Origin: a virus
Reading direction: 5' to 3' (one strand)
DNA: 44,877 nt
IMG/VR virus record: IMGVR_UViG_3300024359_000822
Coordinates: 1-44,877 of that record
Each line of letters starts with the position of its first letter. Within the stretch, counting starts at the first letter, position 1. Below the pieces are notes generated by a model. The model was not told the DNA's origin, ran no database searches, and saw only the letters and a program-made list of their open reading frames with translations. Shown piece after piece: positions 14,742 through 22,398 of this stretch. Made by a program: the position numbers and the translations under genes.

Positions 14742-15329
14742 GTGAGCAGGCAATTCACATGGTGGCGTAGGTTCTGGGGAACTAGAAAAATACCTAAACA
14801 ATACTTATATAAAGGTGCAAGCGAGCTCTTACAAAGAATTGAGTTTGGTGAATTTGAAGTAGACAACCTTGGAAGAGAGTTCTATTTAGAAGATGCAATT
14901 TATAAAAAGTTTTGTGATGATCTAAAAGTAGAAAAGCCATGGATTACCGAAGAGGCATTTGACGAGCAGATTAGAGATTATCGAAAACAGCAGCATAAAA
15001 GAAAGGAACTAATCATGAAGGCTCATTTGTTAGCAGAAAACAAAATGTTGCTAAATCTTAAAAACAAACTTGCAGAAGAGTTTAAATTAGAGCCACAATT
15101 AATACAAGATGAAATGAATGAGTTTGATGGAACTACTAGAGAGTTCTATTTTCATATCAAATCAATTGGACTAGGTAGAACATTTAATGCTGATAAACAA
15201 CCAAGATTAATTCAAGAACAACCAAGGCATATACTTAAACCTAAAGAAAGAAAGTATGTAGATCTTTGGATGAATTTAATTAAAGAGAATAAGTGGGAAC
15301 CTTTTTTAAATTGGAACAATTACCAATAA
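14742..15329 (+). CDS. Unknown basic protein, GTG start
   Basis: A 195-residue protein starting at GTG immediately after the previous stop; MSRQFTWWRRFWGTRKIPKQ at the start. Helical and highly charged (DYRKQQHKRKELIMKAHLL), C-terminus rich in W/N. No domain recognised. The GTG start and lack of any leader imply translational coupling to 14457. Confidence 0.65.
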   Translation: MSRQFTWWRRFWGTRKIPKQYLYKGASELLQRIEFGEFEVDNLGREFYLEDAIYKKFCDDLKVEKPWITEEAFDEQIRDYRKQQHKRKELIMKAHLLAENKMLLNLKNKLAEEFKLEPQLIQDEMNEFDGTTREFYFHIKSIGLGRTFNADKQPRLIQEQPRHILKPKERKYVDLWMNLIKENKWEPFLNWNNYQ

Positions 15330-15345
15330 TCTCCATATAGTTATT

Positions 15346-15540
15346 ATGTTACAATATATTTCAACATATTTTTTTCTAGGTGTAATTACTAATCTATTAT
15401 ATGATTTAATGATTAGTTATATGGGCCCAGATTCTGAAGGCTTAAGATTATCATTTGCTGAAAAATGTGTATTTGGTTTGTTGTGGCCCTTAAGCTTAAT
15501 ATTGTTTATTATTAATTTTATTAAATCATTTCACAAATAA
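15346..15540 (+). CDS. Small membrane protein
   Basis: A 64-residue protein with two hydrophobic segments (about 2-22 and 41-60). Its 3' end overlaps the class A element at 15534. Function unknown. Confidence 0.6.
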   Translation: MLQYISTYFFLGVITNLLYDLMISYMGPDSEGLRLSFAEKCVFGLLWPLSLILFIINFIKSFHK

Positions 15541-15596
15541 TTGGCATATAATTTTTTTATGTCAATTATTTTTATTATATTAGCACTATAACTAAA
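15534..15596 (+). promoter_or_regulatory. Class A conserved promoter-like element, copy 4
   Basis: Starts caaataattggcatataatt, continues TTTTTATGTCAATTATTTTT and ends TATATTAGCACTATAACTAAA. The most diverged copy: GTACTGTAAT has become GCACTATAAC. Nine bases before the UV endonuclease start at 15605. Confidence 0.7.
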
Positions 15597-15604
15597 ACAC
15601 AATT

Positions 15605-16543
15605 ATGATTACAGAAAATACGAATCTAGGTTATTGTTGTATCAACATGACTCTACAAAAAGACAAGAAGAATAAAATTACTACAAACCGTAGTATGATA
15701 AAGCGTACATTTGCAGAGCGTGGTATTAATTACGCTTCAGAATTGGCGTTGCTTAATGTACGCGACCTTATCGAGATTATTAAATGGAATCACAAGAATG
15801 GTATCAAGGTTTACCGTATGTCTTCTGATATATTTCCATGGATGTCCGAGTATGAGCTCAAAGACTTACCAGACTACAAAAAAATATCTATACTTTTATC
15901 TGGCGCAGGCCTTCTTGCTAAAAAATACGGGCAACGTATTGGCTTCCATCCAGGGCATTTCAATGTACTGGCAAGCAGGAATCCTAATGTTGTTACTAAA
16001 ACTATCAAGGAATTAGATCAACACTCCGAGGTAATGGATCTTATGGGTTTACCACGTACTCCGTATGCTGCTATAAACATTCACGTGAATACTACACAAG
16101 ATGGTAAAGAAGTTGCCTTACAGCGCTTCGTAGATAACTTCTACTTGTTAAGCCCAGGCACTCGTAGTCGACTTGTTGTAGAAAATGACGATAAAGAAAG
16201 TCAATATACAGTAGAAGATTTACATCAACACTTATATTCTAAAATTGGCACACCAATTACATTTGACTTTCATCACCACTGGTGCCATCCAGGTGTATTG
16301 TCTCAAGAAGAAGCTCTTAAGCTGGCTTCTACTACATGGGGTAATGTCAAGCAACTTACACATTTTTCCTCTTGCAAAACTATACACGAGGATGCTACTC
16401 AAACTAACAAGCGAGCACATGCCGACTACATATATGACGAGATTAATGATTATGGCCTTAATATTGACATCGAAGTAGAAGCTAAAGCAAAAGAATTAGC
16501 AGTACAAAAATATATGAAACAATTTGTTAAAGAACTAGTATAA
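15605..16543 (+). CDS. uvsE: UV DNA damage endonuclease (UvdE/UvsE)
   Basis: A 312-residue TIM-barrel endonuclease. Family pattern: NLGYCCINMTL at the start, YRMSSDIFPW, GFHPGHFNVLAS, INIHVN, LVVENDD (metal-binding E) and FDFHHHWCHPG. UvdE nicks 5' to UV photoproducts and other lesions, starting alternative excision repair. T4-like phages typically use DenV instead. Codon use is unlike the neighbours: its arginines are almost all CGN (CGT, CGC, CGA), whereas nearby genes use AGA, which suggests recent acquisition. Confidence 0.94.
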   Translation: MITENTNLGYCCINMTLQKDKKNKITTNRSMIKRTFAERGINYASELALLNVRDLIEIIKWNHKNGIKVYRMSSDIFPWMSEYELKDLPDYKKISILLSGAGLLAKKYGQRIGFHPGHFNVLASRNPNVVTKTIKELDQHSEVMDLMGLPRTPYAAINIHVNTTQDGKEVALQRFVDNFYLLSPGTRSRLVVENDDKESQYTVEDLHQHLYSKIGTPITFDFHHHWCHPGVLSQEEALKLASTTWGNVKQLTHFSSCKTIHEDATQTNKRAHADYIYDEINDYGLNIDIEVEAKAKELAVQKYMKQFVKELV

Positions 16544-16561
16544 CTATTATAAAAAAGTTTT

Positions 16562-16753
16562 ATGAAAAAAATATGGAATCATTTTAAAGAAAGCTACATT
16601 GGAATTCAAAGTACACTATTTACTGTATTCGCAATAGCTAATTTCTTTATTGGAAACTCAGATAGATTTTGGATGTTTATGATAGCATCAATACTATTTA
16701 GTGCATTACAAACAATTATAGACGAACTTAGAACCAAACACAAACAAAAATAA
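16562..16753 (+). CDS. Small membrane protein
   Basis: A 63-residue protein with hydrophobic segments about 15-31 and 35-52 and a basic tail (RTKHKQK). Function unknown. Confidence 0.6.
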   Translation: MKKIWNHFKESYIGIQSTLFTVFAIANFFIGNSDRFWMFMIASILFSALQTIIDELRTKHKQK

Positions 16754-16757
16754 AATT

Positions 16758-17006
16758 ATGTCATTAAAAATTCAAGCTCTTAGAGCAAAGTATGAAGCGC
16801 AAAAGCTAGAAGCATTGGCAACACTAGAAGTTTACATTAAAAATTCAGTAGGAATTGGAGAACACCCACAGATTATTGAAGAAATGGATAATCTAGTAAA
16901 GTCTATTGCAGAAGCTAACGATTGCCTAGAAACATTAGAAGCAGTCTTTACGGTAGATACTGAACAAAATGTAAATACTGAAATCGACAATTCGGTTAAC
17001 AGTTAA
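16758..17006 (+). CDS. Small coiled-coil protein
   Basis: An 82-residue helical protein, MSLKIQALRAKYEAQKLEAL, acidic towards the C-terminus. Ends the operon begun at the class A element 15534, before a terminator. Function unknown. Confidence 0.6.
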   Translation: MSLKIQALRAKYEAQKLEALATLEVYIKNSVGIGEHPQIIEEMDNLVKSIAEANDCLETLEAVFTVDTEQNVNTEIDNSVNS

Positions 17007-17028
17007 ATTCTAAACCTACTAAACCAAC

Positions 17029-17058
17029 AAAGGAGGGGCGTCAGCCTCTCCTTTTTTT
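17029..17058 (+). terminator. Rho-independent terminator
   Basis: AAAGGAGGGGC pairs with GCCTCTCCTTT (one wobble) around GTCA, followed by seven T. Marks the border between the early-type region and the head-protein cluster. Confidence 0.93.
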
Positions 17059-17064
17059 ATGAAT

Positions 17065-17075
17065 GATATATAATA
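17065..17075 (+). promoter_or_regulatory. Class B promoter-like motif (gatatataata)
   Basis: Lies between the terminator and the ATG at 17078. It is only 13 bases from that ATG, much closer than the other class B motifs, so transcription might give a nearly leaderless mRNA. Confidence 0.45.
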
Positions 17076-17077
17076 AT

Positions 17078-17800
17078 ATGGAAAGAATATCTACATTTGA
17101 TGATTTTATAAGCGAGGGTCGTACTAGATATAATAGCAAGTACGATAAGCTTGCAAATAAACTTGTAAAACAGAATTTTAAGAAATGGATTTCTGATTGG
17201 AAGTCCGGAGCTAAAACTTCTAGTTTTTATGAACAAATAGAATTAGATGGATTAGAATTTGATCTAACATCTACGCTTTATTTTGATAAAGTAGATGGTA
17301 CTAAAATTAAAGGGTTTGAAGTTTTTCAAACTACAGGTGCTGATGGAAGAGATTTCTATATTGACGATGAGGGTGATGAGGTAGATCAGACTCCTTTTAT
17401 TATTATAGATTTTGGAATTAATAGTGAATGGATTCCTGGGTATTGGCAAGATGTTTATATGAACCTTTCGGATTGCATGAGGCATGAAATGGAACACATA
17501 ACACAAGACGGTGTTTCAATTGGAAATTATAGACCTGGGAAACCAAACGAAGATGATTCATTTATGAGGCTACTTATTAAAAATGGAATGATGCCAGAAT
17601 ATCATTATCAATTATTGCCTAAAGAAGTAGATGCTAATTTACAAGGCCTTAGGTATGAATCGAAGAAAAGAAAGGAATCAATGTCTGTTACAGTTAATAG
17701 ATACTTAAATGTTAAGGGCTATACTGAAAAAGAAAACGAAGAGATATTATCAACATGGAGACAGCGAGCTAAAAAAATAGGTGGAATACCAAAGTTTTAA
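17078..17800 (+). CDS. Putative zinc metallopeptidase with capsid-targeting-like leader
   Basis: A 240-residue product. The start MERISTFDDFISEGR fits the T4-like capsid-targeting pattern with a candidate prohead-protease cut after ISE13. The ATG at 17063 is rejected because it lies in the promoter motif. The middle has H136-E137-M-E-H140 (MRHEMEHITQ), a HExxH zinc site, and E183 in LLPKEVDAN as a plausible third ligand. If packaged and injected, it would be a candidate host-directed or capsid-internal protease. The HExxH is seen directly; peptidase activity is not established. Confidence 0.7.
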   Translation: MERISTFDDFISEGRTRYNSKYDKLANKLVKQNFKKWISDWKSGAKTSSFYEQIELDGLEFDLTSTLYFDKVDGTKIKGFEVFQTTGADGRDFYIDDEGDEVDQTPFIIIDFGINSEWIPGYWQDVYMNLSDCMRHEMEHITQDGVSIGNYRPGKPNEDDSFMRLLIKNGMMPEYHYQLLPKEVDANLQGLRYESKKRKESMSVTVNRYLNVKGYTEKENEEILSTWRQRAKKIGGIPKF

Positions 17801-17803
17801 TAT
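17773..17803 (+). repeat. 31-bp direct repeat, copy 1 (3' end of metallopeptidase gene)
   Basis: The sequence around aggtggaataccaaagtttt is repeated exactly at 18385-18415. In this copy it encodes the end of the peptidase (KKIGGIPKF). Confidence 0.85.
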
Positions 17804-17825
17804 AAAATAAAAAAACAATTATAAA

Positions 17826-18374
17826 ATGAAACACATTAAATTATTCGAACAATACATAAATGAGAGTAAAAGATCTAAACTAAGAGGTTGGACTCGCGAG
17901 TATTATCAACTATCACAAAAAGTATTTGATCTATCCCATTATTTAGAAGATAGCAAAAGTGAAATCGCATTCTTAAATTCACTAGAGTGTGCCAAAGAGC
18001 CTACTGAAACATTTACTCAAGACTTGGAACATCTATCTAAAAACGCAATACCTCACCAGACAAAGCAGATAAAAAAGAGGATGAAAAAAATAAAAAAATT
18101 ACAAGCAGAGTTTAATTCAGACGTTAAGAAAGAGCCAGGTGCTGCAGAGGCAATGAAAATAGCAACAAAATTATCTAATGCTCGTACAGGTATGCCCTCA
18201 CTTCATGATATGAAACTAACTGCTTGGGAACGTGATTATAACTTAACTGATTCAGATTATAAAAAATGCGAAAAATTTATAGCAGATTATACAAGTAAGT
18301 ATGAACCAGCAAAGAAGGCAGGTGATAAAATGAAAGAAACATTCTACGATTATTTAGAGAATAAAATTAAATAA
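17826..18374 (+). CDS. Predicted packaged head protein, unknown function
   Basis: A 182-residue protein starting MKHIKLFEQYINESKRSK, a good match to the capsid-targeting pattern with candidate cut after INE13. The remainder is basic and helical (QIKKRMKKIKKLQAEF), compatible with DNA contact inside the head. No enzyme motif seen. Confidence 0.65.
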   Translation: MKHIKLFEQYINESKRSKLRGWTREYYQLSQKVFDLSHYLEDSKSEIAFLNSLECAKEPTETFTQDLEHLSKNAIPHQTKQIKKRMKKIKKLQAEFNSDVKKEPGAAEAMKIATKLSNARTGMPSLHDMKLTAWERDYNLTDSDYKKCEKFIADYTSKYEPAKKAGDKMKETFYDYLENKIK

Positions 18375-18384
18375 TATTCGTAAT

Positions 18385-18415
18385 AAAAATAGGTGGAATA
18401 CCAAAGTTTTAATAT
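18385..18415 (+). repeat. 31-bp direct repeat, copy 2 (intergenic)
   Basis: Exact copy of 17773-17803, here between genes and running into the ATG at 18414. It carries a fossil of the peptidase 3' end, showing that sequence was duplicated or recombined ahead of the next leader-bearing gene. Confidence 0.85.
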
Positions 18416-18653
18416 GAAATACATAAAGCCGCTTAATGAATCTAAGGCAGAGTTTAATGCTAAAATTAACGACCTTAAGCAAAAGATAAAAGATTCAAGA
18501 GATAAAGCAAAGGAACTTACTAGAAAATCTAGAGATGAAAAAGATCCTGTTAAAAACGAATTGATAATACTTAGTATACAAAAGGAAGAACTTAAGCAGG
18601 AAATGATGCGTGTTGATTCTAAGATTAATAAAATAAAAAGAGCACTACTTTAA
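18414..18653 (+). CDS. Small coiled-coil protein with short capsid-targeting-like leader
   Basis: A 79-residue product. The start MKYIKPLNESKAEF is a shortened leader with LNE as the candidate cut. The rest is one long charged coiled coil (INDLKQKIKDSRDKAKELTR). The GTG at 18393 is rejected because it lies in the duplicated repeat. Likely a core or internal head protein. Confidence 0.65.
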   Translation: MKYIKPLNESKAEFNAKINDLKQKIKDSRDKAKELTRKSRDEKDPVKNELIILSIQKEELKQEMMRVDSKINKIKRALL

Positions 18654-18655
18654 TT

Positions 18656-21157
18656 ATGAAAAGAGTACGTTTAATTGAAGACTTTATTTATGAGAAGGGT
18701 AAGAAGCCTGAATCTGTAGCTAAGAAAGTTAAGAAGCTTAATAAGAAGATTAAGAAGGCTGTTGCTAAAAAAGAGGATCTTATGAAGAAGAGCAAGGAGA
18801 TCGAAAAGGAACAAAAGAAAGGTGATGCACAACCTTCAGATAAACTTCAAAAATTATTAATAAAATCCCAGATTAAAACTGCAGGAATTGATGCACAAAA
18901 AACTCAAGCAAAGCAGCAACAATTAATACTTAAGAAAAAAGTTAAAACTGCTAAAGACTCTGAAAAGTCTAAAAAGGAATTAACTAAAGAAAATCTTTTT
19001 TTAGAGAAAGATAAATTAGAATGGCATGACTCAGATGCACCAGATGCAAATGGTAGATTTAAAGACCTTAGTCCTAAAGATTTAGCTGCATGGTTAATTA
19101 AAACTAGAAAGGGTGATATGAAAAAGATTAGTGGATCTTTAAGTCAACAAGTTGCATTTAATAAAAACGACGACAAAGAATACGTAAAAAAAATGGAGAA
19201 GACTAGAAAAGAAGTTTATAAACAATTGGATAGAGATGATCTGTTAGAAAACACAATAAATAAACCCATGAAAAAATTCTACGAACAGTTAGATAGAGAA
19301 TCAGTGAATGAAAAACGTGAAGATGTTGGTAAATACAACACTGTTAAGAAAGTAATAAAAGAATTAGGTAGAAGACCAAGTGAACAAGAACTTGCAACAT
19401 TTATTAATAATAACTATTATGATGTTACTGAAGTTGAAAGAGAAGATGATGATCCACAAGCAAATGATAAAATCGCAGACTTAGTAGCATTTTATAAATT
19501 TGATATAGATGATTGGCAAATTGCATGGTTTGATGCACAGAATGAATCTCTTGTTACTGAAGCTTATGACATAGAAGATGTTTATGATTTAATAGCTCAT
19601 CACAGATTTAATAAAGATTTTAAAAAGCTTTCTGCTAATGATAAAGAGTGGGTAGAAAATGATGCTAAAGAAAGAGGATTTAATGAATCTTTAACAGAGT
19701 CTGATTTATCTAATATGTTTTATTCTTTAATTGATACACTATATGAAGCTAAGCCAGGTCCGGATCCTTATCATAGAGGCCTTAACGATGAAGATGTAGA
19801 GGATAAAGAAGATCAAATTAAAAAGCAGGCAAAAATGGATGATGATGATCCAGATGCTTATAAAGAAATGCCAGGTGATAAAGCTGCTAGAAAAAAAGGT
19901 GAAGTAAAAACTTCTAAGTCTACTAAAAAATATAGTGAGCTTTATGGTGACGATGAATCAAATGAATCTAAGAATAAAGTTACTACATTTGAAAAGTTTA
20001 TAGGACTTAACGAAGAAAAGGCCGAAGGTGATAGAGGTAAGATTGGTGACGACAAGATTGAAACTGCACTTGCAAAGAAAGCTAAAGATACAGGCGTTCC
20101 AATTGGTATTATTAGAATTATAATGAGAAGAGGAATGGCCGCTTGGAAGAGTGGGCATAGACCAGGTGCTACTCAACAAATGTGGGGTTATGCTAGAGTA
20201 AATGCATTCTTAACAAAAGGAGAAGGTACTTGGGGTAATGCTGATAAAGATGTTGCTAAAGAAGTTAGAGATGGTGGATATGATAAAGGTCTTAAAGAAT
20301 CTGTATTAAATGAAGAAGATACTTATAGCGATTATCCAGCTGCTGCTAAAAAGAATGCAAAAAAAGCTATTGATTGGAAAGAAGAGCATGGTAGAGATGA
20401 AGTTGATGCTGGAACCGCAGTTGGATGGGCTAGGGCTCACCAATTAGCTAAAGGTGAAAAGTTATCAGCAGACACTGTTAAAAGAATGGCATCTTTTAAT
20501 AGACATAGAAAGAACTCGTCAATAAAACCAGATTTAAAAGCGACTCCATGGAAAGACAAGGGATATGTTTCTTGGTTAATTTGGGGTGGAGACGAAGGTG
20601 TTGATTGGGCAATTGAAAAATCAAAAGAAATTGATGCACTAAAAGAACAATTACAGTATTTAAATAAATCTACACTTAATGAATACTATGGCCCCCGCGA
20701 GTATCATAGTTTTACTAAAACGTTTGGTAAAATTAAATATCCAAAGTGGGTTATAACTCACATGGAAGAACTTGTTAATGGTGGGTTTCTAGATAAGCAG
20801 TATAATAAAGAATTTAACTACATGTCTCTTTGGTTAAATAAAATGGGAGATCGTAAGTTTAATACTGATGCAAGAAAAAAAGAATTAGGACAAACAGGAT
20901 ATAAATTGACCGATATGTATTGGAATGATTTAACTGGAATTAGTGCATTTAGAATTGCTGCAGCTTCATCTGCATTCGAGGTTAGTAAACAAGTTCAAGA
21001 TTTTGTTGCTAATAAAGAACCTGTTGAGCCGGCTTATTATTTAATGAAAAATTATTTTAATTCGTTTGGAATAAGCACGAACAGAAGTAGAATTTTTGAT
21101 ATGGCAGTTGATTCTTTAGAGGCTTGGATTGAGGATAATCAAATAGAAACACTATAA
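18656..21157 (+). CDS. Large multi-domain head protein, probable prohead-protease polyprotein
   Basis: An 833-residue protein starting MKRVRLIEDFIYEKGKK (leader, candidate cut IYE13). Residues 14-110 form a Lys-rich coiled coil. Compact segments follow, separated by acidic linkers and h-x-E sites: SVNE219, LVTE302, SLTE348, TLYE364, GLNE453, VLNE553, TLNE676. Residues 441-453 (KVTTFEKFIGLNE) look like a second internal leader. Segments 465-545 (GHRPGATQQMWGYARVNAFL) and 560-655 (GWARAHQLAKGEKLS, SWLIWGGDEG) resemble small domains seen in other phage head-associated proteins. Prediction: a scaffold or internal protein chopped by a gp21-type protease into several packaged peptides. Cleavage is inference. 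Confidence 0.7.
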   Translation: MKRVRLIEDFIYEKGKKPESVAKKVKKLNKKIKKAVAKKEDLMKKSKEIEKEQKKGDAQPSDKLQKLLIKSQIKTAGIDAQKTQAKQQQLILKKKVKTAKDSEKSKKELTKENLFLEKDKLEWHDSDAPDANGRFKDLSPKDLAAWLIKTRKGDMKKISGSLSQQVAFNKNDDKEYVKKMEKTRKEVYKQLDRDDLLENTINKPMKKFYEQLDRESVNEKREDVGKYNTVKKVIKELGRRPSEQELATFINNNYYDVTEVEREDDDPQANDKIADLVAFYKFDIDDWQIAWFDAQNESLVTEAYDIEDVYDLIAHHRFNKDFKKLSANDKEWVENDAKERGFNESLTESDLSNMFYSLIDTLYEAKPGPDPYHRGLNDEDVEDKEDQIKKQAKMDDDDPDAYKEMPGDKAARKKGEVKTSKSTKKYSELYGDDESNESKNKVTTFEKFIGLNEEKAEGDRGKIGDDKIETALAKKAKDTGVPIGIIRIIMRRGMAAWKSGHRPGATQQMWGYARVNAFLTKGEGTWGNADKDVAKEVRDGGYDKGLKESVLNEEDTYSDYPAAAKKNAKKAIDWKEEHGRDEVDAGTAVGWARAHQLAKGEKLSADTVKRMASFNRHRKNSSIKPDLKATPWKDKGYVSWLIWGGDEGVDWAIEKSKEIDALKEQLQYLNKSTLNEYYGPREYHSFTKTFGKIKYPKWVITHMEELVNGGFLDKQYNKEFNYMSLWLNKMGDRKFNTDARKKELGQTGYKLTDMYWNDLTGISAFRIAAASSAFEVSKQVQDFVANKEPVEPAYYLMKNYFNSFGISTNRSRIFDMAVDSLEAWIEDNQIETL

Positions 21158-21170
21158 TCAAATAAAACAT

Positions 21171-21180
21171 AGATATATAA
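21171..21180 (+). promoter_or_regulatory. Class B promoter-like motif (agatatataa)
   Basis: Forty bases before the ATG at 21211, in the same form (agatatataatcta) as at 7913. Confidence 0.5.
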
Positions 21181-21210
21181 TCTAATACTACAAAATAAAA
21201 ATAAATTAAA

Positions 21211-21807
21211 ATGGCAAAATCAATATTATCGTTTGAGGAATTTGCTTCTCAAACAAAAGAAACTAAAGAACTTGAAAACACAGACGCACTTGAAGAATCT
21301 TGTGATACTTGTGATGAGGACCCTTGTGTTTGTGAAACAACAGGACAAGAAGATGAAATTGAAGATGAGGAAATTGAAGATGAGGATGACTCGGAAGACG
21401 ATGACGACGATGATGATGACTCGGAAGAAGACGATGACGACGATGACGACGATGATGATGACGATGACGACGATGATGATGACGATGATGACGATGATGA
21501 CGATGATGACATTGAAGTTAAAGATCCTAAACCAGCATCTGAATTATTAAAAGAAGTATATGAGGCTGCTTGTTCAGAAGCATGCACTTATGAAGGTGAT
21601 GATTATACAGAACATACAGTTGAATCTTATGTTAAAGAAATGTCTTCATTAAATGCAGGTATGATTACAGAAATGTATGAGGCTGCTTGTTCAGAAGTTA
21701 AAGAAGCAGATATGACTACAGAGACTTATGAAGCTGCTTGTAATGAAATGAAAGAGGCTTTTTGTAATAAAATTGACGAAATGAAAGAGGCTTGGTCTGC
21801 TAAATAA
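21211..21807 (+). CDS. Extremely acidic protein with poly-Asp tract and YEAAC repeats
   Basis: A 198-residue protein. The N-terminus MAKSILSFEEFASQ is leader-like (FEEF). Cysteines C31, C34, C39 and C41 form a CxxC-type cluster. Residues 47-100 are almost only Asp and Glu, including an unbroken run of Asp longer than 25. Residues 112-190 carry three copies of YEAAC(S/N)E. The tract is encoded by gat/gac triplets, a slippage-prone repeat. Possible roles: DNA mimic, metal binding, or an acidic core partner for the basic 833-residue protein just upstream. No function can be assigned. Confidence 0.75.
   Translation: MAKSILSFEEFASQTKETKELENTDALEESCDTCDEDPCVCETTGQEDEIEDEEIEDEDDSEDDDDDDDDSEEDDDDDDDDDDDDDDDDDDDDDDDDDDDIEVKDPKPASELLKEVYEAACSEACTYEGDDYTEHTVESYVKEMSSLNAGMITEMYEAACSEVKEADMTTETYEAACNEMKEAFCNKIDEMKEAWSAK
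21393..21510 (+). repeat. GAY triplet (Asp codon) microsatellite-like tract
   Basis: Dozens of gat/gac triplets, interrupted by two tcggaag segments near the start. Length change by slippage would be in frame. Confidence 0.85.
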
Positions 21808-21844
21808 ACTAAGATAGTTTAAGTATCATTGAATTAAACTTTTT

Positions 21845-21877
21845 AAAAGGTTCATGTATAACACATGAACCTTTTTT
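21845..21877 (+). terminator. Rho-independent terminator
   Basis: AAAGGTTCATGT pairs perfectly with ACATGAACCTTT around ATAAC, followed by T residues. Twelve-base stem, the strongest hairpin in the window. Confidence 0.95.
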
Positions 21878-21891
21878 ATTATAATACACTT

Positions 21892-22398
21892 ATGCCAAGA
21901 ATATCAGTAGATAAAGTTTATATGCAAATGGCCTACCAAACGGCCAAGCTGAGTTATGCAGAGCGAAGACGTGTTGGTTGTATAATTGTTAAAGATGAGC
22001 AAATAGTTTCGTTTGGTTACAATGGAACTCCACATGGATTTAATAATCAATGTGAAGAAACTCAAACTAGAAATGTAGACAATCCAGATCACATGGAAAT
22101 CCTAATTGAAAAGGGATATGAGTGTGAAAGCGGATGTTGCTCTAAACAAGTTACTAAAAAAGAGGTTCTACATGCAGAATCAAACGCTATTACTAAATTA
22201 GCAAAATCCACAATGACATCAAACGGAGCAGATCTATATACTACAACAGCTCCTTGTTTTGATTGTGCAAAATTAATTATACAGGCAGGCATTAAACGAG
22301 TTTATTTCTCTGAAGATTATAGAGATATGAGTGGCGTTACACTATTAGAAAAAGCAGGAATAGAAGTAAATGAAGTTATATGCTGGAACGGACTATAG
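21892..22398 (+). CDS. cd: dCMP deaminase
   Basis: A 168-residue deoxycytidylate deaminase. Zinc site: H94-A-E96 (VLHAESNAI) and P-C122-x-x-C125 (TAPCFDC). Other family features are RRRVGCIIVKD and GYNGTPHGFNNQCE. It converts dCMP to dUMP for dTTP synthesis. The upstream in-frame ATG at 21865 lies in the terminator arm, so the ATG at 21892 (MPRISVDKVYMQ) is preferred. Overlaps the helicase gene by 19 bases. Confidence 0.94.
   Translation: MPRISVDKVYMQMAYQTAKLSYAERRRVGCIIVKDEQIVSFGYNGTPHGFNNQCEETQTRNVDNPDHMEILIEKGYECESGCCSKQVTKKEVLHAESNAITKLAKSTMTSNGADLYTTTAPCFDCAKLIIQAGIKRVYFSEDYRDMSGVTLLEKAGIEVNEVICWNGL

Noticed and set aside
17063-17077. Start of the metallopeptidase at ATG 17063
   Set aside because: This ATG is inside the promoter-like motif, and the leader pattern begins at the ATG at 17078.
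21249-21587. 112-residue poly-Ser ORF on the minus strand and a 105-residue Met/Thr ORF in another + frame
   Set aside because: Both are frame shadows of the GAY repeat in the poly-Asp gene.
21865-21891. Start of dCMP deaminase at ATG 21865
   Set aside because: It is in the 3' arm of a strong terminator; the ATG at 21892 matches family start positions.
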